A DNA stretch of 64,000 bases, from assembly GCF_000374305.1 (NCBI RefSeq), contig NZ_KB894101.1:62001-126000 (forward strand), read 5' to 3'. Each line of letters begins with the position of its first letter. The stretch's first letter is position 1. The position numbers and the translations under genes were made by a program. The notes under the pieces are model-generated. The model saw only the letters and a program-made list of their open reading frames with translations. It searched no databases and was not told where the DNA came from. The stretch is from Actinomadura flavalba DSM 45200. GTDB lineage: Bacteria > Actinomycetota > Actinomycetes > Streptosporangiales > Streptosporangiaceae. This document shows, piece by piece, positions 24,837-32,682 of this stretch.

Positions 24837-27089
24837 TCACCCCACCGTCGACTTCCCGGAGGGTGCCTCCGGCACCGTCCACCGCCCGAACAGATCCGCA
24901 TACAAAGCGGATTCGCGCAAGAGCCCGTCATGCTCCCCGACGACCGCCCTTCCCCCGTCCAGCACCAAGATCCGGTCGGCTCGCCGCGCGGACGTCAGCC
25001 GATGCGCCACGACGATGAGCGTGCCGGGCCGTCGCCGGAATGCCTCCTCGGCCCGCGCCTCCGCCCCGGCGTCCAGATGACAGGTGGCCTCGTCCAGAAT
25101 CACCACCCGCGCCGTCGACAGCCACACCCGCGCCAACGCGATGAGCTGCATCTCCCCCGGCGTCAACCCGCACCGTGGCCCGATCCGTCCCGCGAATCCC
25201 CCGACCCGCCCGACCAGCTCCCCCAGCCCCAGCACCTCGACCACGGCGTCCAGTTCCGCGTCCGCCACGCCGTCGCCCGCCCCTCGACCGTCCAGGCCGT
25301 CTCCCGGCCAGGCGCAGATACCGAGGTCACCACGCGTGCCAGATGCGGTGGCGGTATCACCGACGCCGCCGGACCACGACCGAGGGTCTGGGAGTTCTCC
25401 GTCCTCTCCGCGTGATGAAGCGGGCCGCCGAAGATAGACGAGGTTCTCCCGGAGCGTCCCGGTGAAGATGTACGCCTCCTGCGGAATGAGAGCCACCGTG
25501 GCGTACCGCCAAGTCGGCTCCACCTCCTCCAACGGCACCCCACCGAGGAAGACCCCTCCCCGCTGCGGACGGACCAACCCAGCGAGCACGCTCGCCAGCG
25601 TCGACTTCCCAACCCCGCTCAACCCCACGACTGCAAGATGAAACCCCTCATCCACCCCGAACGTCACGTCCCGCAAGACCGGCTCAGCCCCGTATCCGAA
25701 CGTCACCCCCTCAACACCAACCCGAAAACCACCCAACTCCCCCGCGTCCAAGCCCCGCCCCAGCCCCGCCTTGCCTCCCGTGCCCTGCCCTCCCCCCATT
25801 CCATGCCCCGCGACATCTCCCGCCCTCTGCCCTCCCCCACCTCCCATTCCGTGCCTCGCGGCATCGCCCGCTCTCTGCCCTCCCCCAACCCCCATTCCGT
25901 GCCCCGCGGTGTCTCCTGCTTCCTGCTCTGCGTTACCTCCCATGCTCACGGCATGTCTCTCGGTCGCCGTCGATCCGCTCAACGTCGGCAACCCTCCACT
26001 GCCCGGTGTCGACTCCACATCTGGTCGGTGAGCGTGGGCGTCGCTTGTTCGGTGTGCGTGGACGGCGCTGCGGCGGCGCTTCGGCGGGACGGCGGAGGTC
26101 GTGTCCGGCCGGTCCGGTGGTGGCTGTGGCGGGGTGGTCGTGGTCGTCTCCAGGCGGTGCAGGGTGACCGCGAGTTGGACGCCCGCGCCGCCGGTCGTCT
26201 GGACCGCCGCTCGGAGGGCGGGTTGCAGGTTGGCGGTGACGTACGTCAGGGTGCCGAGGATTTCGCCGGTGCTGAGATGGCCACCGGCCACCAGCCAGGG
26301 TGCCGCGACGAGCACGGTGACCAGGGCGAGATGGCCGCCCGCGAGGCCGAGCGCGAGACGCAGCGCGTGGGCGCGCGCTAGTGCCCGTTCGGCCCGTGCC
26401 TGGCGGTGCAGGTCGGTGCGGGAGGCCGCCATGGCCTGCGGTTCGGCGCCGCAGGCGACGACGTCTCGGACGGCTCCGAGCAGGCGGCCGACGGTGCCCG
26501 CGACCCGTTCCTCGGCCAGCAGGCTTTCGCGGTGCCGCTCCACGAGCATGGGCAGCAGCCGCACGAGCAGCACCGCCACGAGCAGGACCGGCGGCACGAC
26601 GAGCAACGCGACGATCGGCGCGAGGAAGGCGAGGCCGATCAACGCAGCGGCGACGGTGAAGGCGACCTGCTGAAGACCGAGCAACAGCCCGCCCGCGGTG
26701 TCTCGGACGACCTCCGTGTGCTCCGACATCCGGGTGATGACGGTCAGGTCGGGGTTCCGCCCGCCGCCCGCCGCCCGCCGGAGCGTCCCGGTGACGACGC
26801 GCCGCACCAGCCGGTCGCGCAGCGGCTCGACGACGCGGCCCAGCGCGGGCGGGATGCGCCGGGCGCCGACCGCTCCGACGACCATGGCCAAACCGAGACC
26901 GCCCAGCCAGGCGAGCCCCACGTCGCCGCGTCCGTCGAGGAAGCCCCGGTCCACGGCGAGCGCGACCAGGCGGCCCGACACCAGCGCGGGCAGCACCGCG
27001 ACCGCGGACCACAGCAGGACCGGCGCGATCGCCCGCCGCTCGCGCAGTGCCTCGCGCAGCAGCCCGCCCACCGTCGCCCCGGCCCTCAC
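24837..27089 (-). CDS. labT2: ABC exporter, fused membrane and ATPase domains (LabT2-like)
   Basis: A 750-residue half-transporter. Residues 1-300 form the six-helix exporter domain (QQVAFTVAAALIGLAFLAP and similar). The ATPase begins near residue 470: Walker A VGLSGVGKST, Walker B RVVILDEATCHLD, and H-loop VAHRLTS. The signature is unusual: LTPGEMQLIALARV in place of LSGGQ. Between the domains is a 140-residue low-complexity linker with repeats of the type GMGxGGGQRAGDxAxH, and a second insert of about 55 residues follows ENLVYLRRP in the ATPase. Start overlaps the upstream exporter stop (GTGA). The pair probably forms a heterodimer exporting the lanthipeptides. Confidence 0.85.
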   Translation of the reverse strand: MRAGATVGGLLREALRERRAIAPVLLWSAVAVLPALVSGRLVALAVDRGFLDGRGDVGLAWLGGLGLAMVVGAVGARRIPPALGRVVEPLRDRLVRRVVTGTLRRAAGGGRNPDLTVITRMSEHTEVVRDTAGGLLLGLQQVAFTVAAALIGLAFLAPIVALLVVPPVLLVAVLLVRLLPMLVERHRESLLAEERVAGTVGRLLGAVRDVVACGAEPQAMAASRTDLHRQARAERALARAHALRLALGLAGGHLALVTVLVAAPWLVAGGHLSTGEILGTLTYVTANLQPALRAAVQTTGGAGVQLAVTLHRLETTTTTPPQPPPDRPDTTSAVPPKRRRSAVHAHRTSDAHAHRPDVESTPGSGGLPTLSGSTATERHAVSMGGNAEQEAGDTAGHGMGVGGGQRAGDAARHGMGGGGGQRAGDVAGHGMGGGQGTGGKAGLGRGLDAGELGGFRVGVEGVTFGYGAEPVLRDVTFGVDEGFHLAVVGLSGVGKSTLASVLAGLVRPQRGGVFLGGVPLEEVEPTWRYATVALIPQEAYIFTGTLRENLVYLRRPASSRGEDGELPDPRSWSGGVGDTATASGTRGDLGICAWPGDGLDGRGAGDGVADAELDAVVEVLGLGELVGRVGGFAGRIGPRCGLTPGEMQLIALARVWLSTARVVILDEATCHLDAGAEARAEEAFRRRPGTLIVVAHRLTSARRADRILVLDGGRAVVGEHDGLLRESALYADLFGRWTVPEAPSGKSTVG
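25785..25921. repeat. in-frame tandem repeat inside the LabT2-like gene
   Basis: Three head-to-tail units of 42-48 bases beginning CTGCCCTCCCCC on the plus strand (starts near 25785, 25827 and 25875). Lengths are multiples of three, so the reading frame is kept. They encode the Gly/His-rich linker between membrane and ATPase domains. Confidence 0.8.
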
Positions 27090-28792
27090 GGCGCCGCCGC
27101 CGGGCTGAAGAGCGCCCGATAGGCCGGGTCGGCCCAGAGTTCGTCGTGCGGGCCGTGCGCGCGGACGCGCCCGGTGTCGAGCCACACGACCGTGTCGGCG
27201 CGGGCCGCCGTCGACGCACGGTGCGCCACCATGAGCCGTGTCCCGGTGGCGCCGGCCGTCAGGGCCTGACTCACCTGGGCCTCGGTCACCGTGTCCAGGC
27301 TGGAGGTCGCGTCGTCGAGGACGAGCAGTCGCGCGTCACGCACGAACGCGCGGGCGAGCCCGAGACGCTGCCGCTCGCCGCCGGACAGGGGCGCCTCGTC
27401 AAGCGGGGTCGCGTATCCGTGCGGAAGCAGACGGACGAAACCGTCCGCGCCCGCGATGACCGCGGCTCGTTCCACTGCGGACCGCGAGGCGTCGGACCCG
27501 TAGGAGACGGCCCCCGTAATGTCGGCGCCGAGCAGGTGCGGTCGTTCGAAGGCGTAGGCGACGGCGCGACGCAGCTCGCCGGGTGAGATCGCGTCGATCG
27601 GCACGCCGTCCAGGTGCACGTGGCCCCGGTCCGGGGCGAGCAGACCTCCGGCGACGGCGGCGAGCGTGGTCTTGCCCGCGCCCGAACGGCCGACGAGCGC
27701 CGCCGAGGACCCCGCCGGGACTGTGAGGTCGACGGCGGTCAGCAGCGGTCCGCCGTCGCCTTCGACGGTCACGCCTCGGAGCCGCAGTTCGCCGGGGCCG
27801 GGAGGGAGCGGGCGGACGCCCGGCGCGGTGACGGGGTGGTCGAGGATGGCGCCGATCCTCCGGGCACCGGCACGCAACCGGGCGAGGCGCAGCAACAGGG
27901 ACGTCTGGCCCAGCACGCCGAGCGCCATCGGCGCGTATCCGGCGACGGCGAGCATCTGTCCCGGGGTGAGCCGTCCGGCGAGTACGCCCTGGCCCGCCAC
28001 CGCGAGCGCCGCGAGCCCGGTGAGCGGGAGCAGGAGCGTTCCGTGCCCCTGAATACGCCCGTAGGCACGCCACAGGTCACGGCCCGACGCGGACAGTTCA
28101 GGCAGCGGGGCGAGGATGCGGTCAGCCTCGCGCCGCCAGGTACCGGAGGCGCGGATGGTGCGGACACCCGCGAGCGCGTCGAGCATCCGCGCGGAGATCT
28201 CGCCCTGAATCTCCTGGTACCGGGTGGCCAGGTCGGACGCGCGCCGGACGAAGACCCGCATCAGCACCAGTCCGAGCGGCACGGCGAGGACGACCGTCGC
28301 GGCAAGGCGCCAGTCGATGAGGGCGAGCGCAACGAATCCCCCGATCGAGACGGCGAGATTGGAGGCCCCTCCGACGAGTACCGGCATCGCCGCCGCGACC
28401 TGCGGTGCACCGCTCACCACACGGCTGGTGAGATCACCGGCCGAGAAGGCCCGCTCGCCCGGCAGCCCTAGCGCGAGCACATGTCCGATCAGCAGATCGC
28501 GGATTCGCAGCGTCGCTGCGGAGGTACAGGCGACCTCTCCCACTTTGACCAGGGACGCTCCCGCCAGTGAGCCGATCAGCACGACCCCGAGCCAGATTCC
28601 CGCCGCCCACGCGCTCCCGCCTTCCCGCAACACTGCGTCGGCCGCCCCGGCGAGCACCGCGGGCAACAACAACGCACACACCGAATTGACCAACGTCGCC
28701 CCGACCAGCACCACCGCCCCCCAGCCCAGCGACCTCCCCCACACGCCCCGAAGAACCGCCCGCCGTCCCCCCGCGTCCCTCACAATCCGCAC
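27086..28792 (-). CDS. labT1: ABC exporter, fused membrane and ATPase domains (LabT1-like)
   Basis: A 568-residue half-transporter with an N-terminal six-helix membrane domain (about 20-310; for example LVNSVCALLLPAVLAGAADA and VSIGGFVALALIDWRLAATV) and a C-terminal ATPase with canonical motifs: Walker A VGRSGAGKTT near 360, signature APLSGGERQRLGLARAF near 470, Walker B LLVLDDATSSLD near 490, H-loop MVAHRAS. GTG 28792 is favoured by GGGAGGTGG upstream; GTG 28828 lies within the tandem repeat. It follows the precursor genes and is coupled to the second exporter, the order known for the labyrinthopeptin cluster. Confidence 0.86.
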   Translation of the reverse strand: MRIVRDAGGRRAVLRGVWGRSLGWGAVVLVGATLVNSVCALLLPAVLAGAADAVLREGGSAWAAGIWLGVVLIGSLAGASLVKVGEVACTSAATLRIRDLLIGHVLALGLPGERAFSAGDLTSRVVSGAPQVAAAMPVLVGGASNLAVSIGGFVALALIDWRLAATVVLAVPLGLVLMRVFVRRASDLATRYQEIQGEISARMLDALAGVRTIRASGTWRREADRILAPLPELSASGRDLWRAYGRIQGHGTLLLPLTGLAALAVAGQGVLAGRLTPGQMLAVAGYAPMALGVLGQTSLLLRLARLRAGARRIGAILDHPVTAPGVRPLPPGPGELRLRGVTVEGDGGPLLTAVDLTVPAGSSAALVGRSGAGKTTLAAVAGGLLAPDRGHVHLDGVPIDAISPGELRRAVAYAFERPHLLGADITGAVSYGSDASRSAVERAAVIAGADGFVRLLPHGYATPLDEAPLSGGERQRLGLARAFVRDARLLVLDDATSSLDTVTEAQVSQALTAGATGTRLMVAHRASTAARADTVVWLDTGRVRAHGPHDELWADPAYRALFSPAAAP

Positions 28793-28822
28793 GCCCCATC
28801 CACCTCCCTCAATGCCTCCACA

Positions 28823-28890
28823 CCTCACAGGAACGCCACCTCACAGGAACGCCACCTCACAGGAACGCCACCTCACAGGAACGCCACCTC
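28823..28890. repeat. four perfect 16-base tandem repeats upstream of labT1
   Basis: Four identical copies of CCTCACAGGAACGCCA (28823, 28839, 28855, 28871) and a partial fifth. They lie in the untranslated gap between the precursor genes and labT1, next to two hairpins. No spacers separate the copies, so this is not a CRISPR. Confidence 0.92.
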
Positions 28891-28955
28891 GGCCGGCAGC
28901 CTGGGGGCTGCCGGCCTTCCGTTCGCCGTGAGGGCGCCTCTCACGGCGAACGGAA
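28891..28955 (-). terminator. two adjacent hairpins after the precursor genes
   Basis: Two perfect inverted repeats lie back to back. 28891-28916 has 11-base arms (GGCCGGCAGCC) and a TGGG loop; 28917-28955 has 16-base arms (TTCCGTTCGCCGTGAG) and a 7-base loop. They begin 6 bases past the A2-like precursor stop on the minus strand. They probably attenuate transcription into the exporters or protect the precursor mRNA 3' end, so that peptide is made in excess over transporter (inference). Confidence 0.75.
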
Positions 28956-28961
28956 TGGTGG

Positions 28962-29081
28962 TCAGCAGCAGTTGAAGAGGCTGCCGTTGCTACAGCACTC
29001 CCACCAGCTCGCGACGCTGTTGGGTTCGGCGCCGGGAGCACGGTCGATCGTCATGGACTGGAGGTCGAGGATCTGTGCCAT
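28962..29081 (-). CDS. labA2: class III lanthipeptide precursor, labyrinthopeptin A2-like
   Basis: A 39-residue precursor. The leader begins MAQILDLQSM and so contains the ILDLQ motif that class III synthetases recognise. The likely 18-residue core is SVASWWECCSNGSLFNCC. From memory, labyrinthopeptin A2 has core SDWSLWECCSTGSLFACC; the Ser1/Ser4/Cys8, Ser10/Ser13/Cys17 and Cys9/Cys18 positions are all kept. That predicts two labionin rings and one disulfide. Differences are at core residues 2, 3, 5, 11 and 16. The ATG has a near-perfect AAGGAGGTG ribosome site about 11 bases upstream. The gene is absent from usual ORF calls because of its length. Confidence 0.93.
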   Translation of the reverse strand: MAQILDLQSMTIDRAPGAEPNSVASWWECCSNGSLFNCC

Positions 29082-29143
29082 GTCGGTTGTCCACCTCCTT
29101 CCGGTGTCGCGTCGGGTCGTGCGCGTTCGGGTGCGGCCGCCGG

Positions 29144-29269
29144 TCAGCAGCCACAGGTGAAGGGCACCCAGCTGCCCTGGGAGCAGCACTCCCAGACGCT
29201 GCCGTTGCTGTCGGCGGCCGAGCTCGCGCGCTCGACCTCCAGGCTCTGCAGTTCGAGGATCGAGGCCAT
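29144..29269 (-). CDS. labA1: class III lanthipeptide precursor, labyrinthopeptin A1-like
   Basis: A 41-residue precursor. The leader MASILELQSLEVERASSAAD carries the ILELQ recognition motif and, from memory, nearly matches the LabA1 leader. The core is SNGSVWECC followed by SQGSWVPFTCGC (21 residues). Labyrinthopeptin A1 has SNASVWECC and STGSWVPFTCC (20 residues), so the changes are Ala3 to Gly, Thr11 to Gln and an extra Gly between the last two cysteines. Ser1/Ser4/Cys8 and Ser10/Ser13/Cys19 can still form labionins; the disulfide would join Cys9 and Cys21. AGGAGGTGA, overlapping the labKC stop codon, is its ribosome site. Confidence 0.94.
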   Translation of the reverse strand: MASILELQSLEVERASSAADSNGSVWECCSQGSWVPFTCGC

Positions 29270-29278
29270 GGTCTGTTC

Positions 29279-31831
29279 TCACCTCCTCTGGAGGGTCGTG
29301 CGGTCCCCTGCCCCAGGGGCGAGGAAGGGGAGTTCTCGGGGCCGCCCGCCGAGGGCGGCTGCCAGGGTGAGGAGCACGCCGGCCGAGCCGGTGGCGAGAT
29401 CGGTGGACAGCCGCAGCAACTGGTCGCCGATGAAGGCGACGGGCCGCTCGTACGCTTCGGCTCCCGGGCCCGCGTACGGCACCGCGTGCCAGCCGAAGTG
29501 GCGCAGGTGCCTGCGGACGATCTCGTCACCGGGGGCGAATCCCGTGTGCAGGAGGTACGACAGGATGCCCGCGCGCCCGTTGAACAGCCCGGCCTGCACG
29601 TAGTAGTGCGACCAGGCCGCACGGCGGATGCCCTCCTGCGCCTCGGTGAACGCGTCGTCATCGCGGTGCCGCAGGTACTCGTGCAGCACCGTCCCGATGC
29701 CCGCGCTGCCGGTCGCGAGATAGGGCAGGACGCGCCAGCCCTCGTCGACCTGGAGCGTGCTGTCCTTCTGGGTCCACTTGCAGGCTTCGAGCTCGCGCCG
29801 CAGGGCGCGTTCGGCCTCGTCCAGGAGGTCACGCTCGCCGGTGTGCTCGTAGAGCCGGAGGAAGAACAGCGCGGGCCCGCTGAAGCCGTGCATGAGCCCG
29901 GCGCGGTAACGGCCCTCCTCTGGTCGGCGCAGCCGTTCGATGAGGTGTTCGGCGGTCCGCTCGGCGGCGGTGGTGTCGCCGAAGTGCAGCTGCCCGAGCC
30001 CGATGCCGGCGAGCCCGCGGAACAGCGTGTGATCGGTCGTGGCGGTGTCGGCCGGGGCGCGGTCGAGTAACTCGCGGGCCTCGGCGCTGTGACCCAGACG
30101 ATCGAGCACGTAGGCGATCCCGGCGGCGCCGTCGTAGAAGCCCGGTGGGGGACGTTCGACGCGCCCGACGGCGTCGAGCAGCCAGCGCTCGTGCTCCTCG
30201 GTGCGTTCCGCACCGGCTTCGTCGAGTGCCCACAGCACTCCGGCCGCGCCGTAGGCGAAGCCGAGGCCGCCGGTCGGTCCGGAGAACTGCTCGATGTCAC
30301 CGGGAAAGAGCCGGTCGGTGCGGCTCGGTGCGGCAGTGGCGTGGATCGCCGCGGCGATCGAACTGCGCAGCCGTTCCCAGCCCGGAGGTTCCGGCGTGGG
30401 CCAGAGTGTCGGTGCACCGGTCGCGGGTTCGTGACCGAGGTCGGCCCTGACCCTGGCGGCGTAGTCGGCCGGGACGGGGAACTGCTCGGTGACGAACCCG
30501 ATGAACTGGTCGATCTTGGAGTCGTCCCAGCGGAGCGCGGCCGTCAGCGACACGAACACCGCGAGCCGGATGCAGCCGAGCGCGTACCGGTCGATGGCGG
30601 CCCCGGTGAGATGGGACGGCGCCTGGTAGCCGGGCGCGCCGAGCGCCGGGTGGACGGCGCCGTCGAGGTCGGCGACCAGTTCGAAGTCGACGAAGGCGAT
30701 GGAGTCGTCCTCCCGGACGATGATGTTGCCCGGATGCAGATCACCGAAGATCATGCCGCGTGCGTGCAGACCGTCGAGGGCGCGCTCCACCCGGTCGACG
30801 ACCGCGAGAGCCCAGGCCGTGTAGTCGGTGATCTCCTGCTCGGTGGCGCCGTAGTGCAGCATCGGGTTCCGCCGCACCATGTGGTGCGACAGCGTCTCGC
30901 CCTCGACGTACTCGCGGACGAGGAAGTGGTGCTCCCAGCAGACGCGGTATTCGACGAGATCGGGAATCGCGTCGAGGTCGGCCATGCGCTCCAGGAAGTC
31001 CGCCTCTCGGCGCAGCCGGATGACGGCGTCCTCCCCGGCCCGGTCGAGGCCGGCGAGGGGGCGCGCCTCCTTGAGCAGGACGGGCGTTCCCGTGCGGGTG
31101 TCGGTCGCGCGGTAGAGGCCGCCCCCGTTGGAGAAGTGCAGCGCCTTCTCGACCGTGTAGGGGAAGTCGTCAAAAACGTTCTGGTCGCGGGCGGTGAGGG
31201 CGGGCGTGAGGAAATCCGGCACGGTGACCCATGCGGGCACGCGGAAGACCGGTTCCCGGTCGTCGGGGACCAGACGTCCGTCCGGAGTCTCGATCGCGGG
31301 GACCATCTCGCCGCCGTCGGCGCGGCAGAGCCGCTCGCGGAAGCCGCCGTAGCGCACGTAGAGCGGTCCGGACTCCCAGCGCAGGTCGCTGAGAATGTAC
31401 GGACCTCGCTGTCCTTCGAGCATGCCGCCGAGTTCTGCCAGCGTTTTCTCGAGAACGCGATCGTCGGGCGGATAGATCGTGATGAACTTGCCACTGCCCC
31501 CGCGTTCCGCGTATTTGCTGTTGCGGGCGAGAAGAACACGCCTGCTCCGCAGGAACTTGAACGGCAGTTCCCGGTCGACGCAGTATTCGGCGACGATGCC
31601 GAGGATGTGCTCGGCGTTGTCGAGGCCGGCGGATACGTGGATCTTCCACCCCTGATCGGCCAGCGTCACCTCGGGGCGTCCCTGCATCATCCAGACGCCG
31701 CGCGGTATCCTCATCCAGCCGCGAGGGACCGGCAGGTCAACGGCATATCCGTCGATGCCGGACGGTTCGGCCGACGGTGAGTCATAGAAGACCGGGTCGG
31801 CCATGCCGTAGGCGTGATATCGCAGATCCAT
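29279..31831 (-). CDS. labKC: class III lanthipeptide synthetase (LabKC-like)
   Basis: An 850-residue trifunctional enzyme. The N-terminal lyase-type domain (1-220) starts MDLRYHAYGMADPVFYDSPS, typical of RamC/LabKC proteins. The kinase domain (about 240-480) shows NGGGLYRA, LLKEARP with the ATP-binding Lys, catalytic GDLHPGNII and metal-binding VDFE. The C-terminal LanC-like domain (about 520-850) has the barrel repeats (GLMHGFSGPALFF, LATGSAGIGTVL, GLFNGRAGILSYLL) but no Cys-Cys-His zinc ligands, which defines class III rather than IV. It phosphorylates and eliminates Ser residues and cyclises to lanthionine/labionin. ATG 31831 follows GAGG; it is first in the biosynthetic operon. Confidence 0.94.
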   Translation of the reverse strand: MDLRYHAYGMADPVFYDSPSAEPSGIDGYAVDLPVPRGWMRIPRGVWMMQGRPEVTLADQGWKIHVSAGLDNAEHILGIVAEYCVDRELPFKFLRSRRVLLARNSKYAERGGSGKFITIYPPDDRVLEKTLAELGGMLEGQRGPYILSDLRWESGPLYVRYGGFRERLCRADGGEMVPAIETPDGRLVPDDREPVFRVPAWVTVPDFLTPALTARDQNVFDDFPYTVEKALHFSNGGGLYRATDTRTGTPVLLKEARPLAGLDRAGEDAVIRLRREADFLERMADLDAIPDLVEYRVCWEHHFLVREYVEGETLSHHMVRRNPMLHYGATEQEITDYTAWALAVVDRVERALDGLHARGMIFGDLHPGNIIVREDDSIAFVDFELVADLDGAVHPALGAPGYQAPSHLTGAAIDRYALGCIRLAVFVSLTAALRWDDSKIDQFIGFVTEQFPVPADYAARVRADLGHEPATGAPTLWPTPEPPGWERLRSSIAAAIHATAAPSRTDRLFPGDIEQFSGPTGGLGFAYGAAGVLWALDEAGAERTEEHERWLLDAVGRVERPPPGFYDGAAGIAYVLDRLGHSAEARELLDRAPADTATTDHTLFRGLAGIGLGQLHFGDTTAAERTAEHLIERLRRPEEGRYRAGLMHGFSGPALFFLRLYEHTGERDLLDEAERALRRELEACKWTQKDSTLQVDEGWRVLPYLATGSAGIGTVLHEYLRHRDDDAFTEAQEGIRRAAWSHYYVQAGLFNGRAGILSYLLHTGFAPGDEIVRRHLRHFGWHAVPYAGPGAEAYERPVAFIGDQLLRLSTDLATGSAGVLLTLAAALGGRPRELPFLAPGAGDRTTLQRR

Positions 31832-31904
31832 CGCAACCTCGATCCGAGCACGTGGCGGTTTCGCCTCCGCCATCCTGCGCCACCCGCCCACACATCGCCA
31901 CATT

Positions 31905-31953
31905 CTTCGGCACGCACCGAAGCGTACTCTCCCTTTGTTCGGCCAGCACCGAA
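31905..31953. promoter_or_regulatory. paired TTCGG-N6-CCGAA inverted repeats in the labKC promoter region
   Basis: Two inverted repeats of identical geometry lie 75-120 bases upstream of labKC: TTCGG-CACGCA-CCGAA at 31906-31921 (one more flanking pair, C/G) and TTCGG-CCAGCA-CCGAA at 31938-31953. They are 32 bp apart, three helical turns. A weak -10-like TACGCT on the minus strand lies between them. They are good candidate operators for a dimeric regulator such as the ArsR-type protein two genes away. Confidence 0.6.
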
Positions 31954-32105
31954 ACGACCAGCCCACATAGGCGCTTGTCCTGCATCAAGGAACCATTCGA
32001 CGGGAAACGCGGTATCGTCGCAGGCGACGCGGGTACGAGAAGCACCCGCGCTGTTCCGTCCGGCGAGATTCGCCCATGAATGGCACGGTAAGCAGGTGAT
32101 GCTCC

Positions 32106-32639
32106 ATGACGATCTTCCTGAGTGCGGCGGGGACGTTCCTGGTCGTCCTCGTCCTCGCGGCCGGCGCCGCCGGACATGTCCGCTCACCCGGTGTCCTCGG
32201 CGCCGCCCTGCGGACCCACGGCGCCCTTCCGTCCTTCCTCGTACGCCCGTTGGCCGTGGCCGTGCCCGCTGCCGAGGCGGCTATCACCGGTGTCGCACTC
32301 TGCGCGTTCGCCGCCGGGAGCGGCGGCGTGCTCCGTGCGGCTCTGGTCGCCGCCGCCGTGCTGACCGGTGGTTACGCGATCTACACCGGCTACATCGCAC
32401 GAACCCGGGAGAACGTGCCGTGCGGCTGCTCGTCGGCGAGCGGGACGTTGACCGGCTGGGTCGCGCTGCGCGCGGGCGTGCTCGCGGCGATTGCCGCGGG
32501 GGCAGCGCTCGGCGCAGACGCGGCGGTTCGCGCCACCGGAAGCGAAACGGTCGTGACCGCACTGGCGGGCGCCGTGTTCGCGGCCCTGCTGTGGGAGGCG
32601 CCCGCGCTGGCCGACCGGCCGGCGCGGGCCGTCGGCTGA
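32106..32639 (+). CDS. MauE/DoxX-type redox-associated membrane protein
   Basis: A 177-residue protein with four to five hydrophobic segments, a length and pattern fitting the MauE family, whose members work with thioredoxin-like partners to form or shuffle disulfides outside the membrane. A Cys-Gly-Cys motif in ENVPCGCSSASG near residue 100 resembles the redox Cys pair of this family. It is divergent from labKC and followed after 43 bases by a CGGC thioredoxin-like gene. Such pairs occur near several actinobacterial peptide clusters. A role in forming the labyrinthopeptin Cys-Cys bond is inferred from position only. Confidence 0.75.
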   Translation: MTIFLSAAGTFLVVLVLAAGAAGHVRSPGVLGAALRTHGALPSFLVRPLAVAVPAAEAAITGVALCAFAAGSGGVLRAALVAAAVLTGGYAIYTGYIARTRENVPCGCSSASGTLTGWVALRAGVLAAIAAGAALGADAAVRATGSETVVTALAGAVFAALLWEAPALADRPARAVG

Positions 32640-32682
32640 CCCTCGGAGTTACCGGCGACGATTCTCGAAGGGACTGATCATC

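Noticed and set aside
28823..28890. CRISPR array
   Set aside because: The 16-base repeats are directly adjacent without spacers and there are no cas genes.
29279..31831. Class IV (LanL) or class II (LanM) lanthipeptide synthetase
   Set aside because: It has a separate kinase domain with HPGN/DFE, so it is not LanM; the cyclase domain lacks the Cys-Cys-His zinc ligands of class IV.
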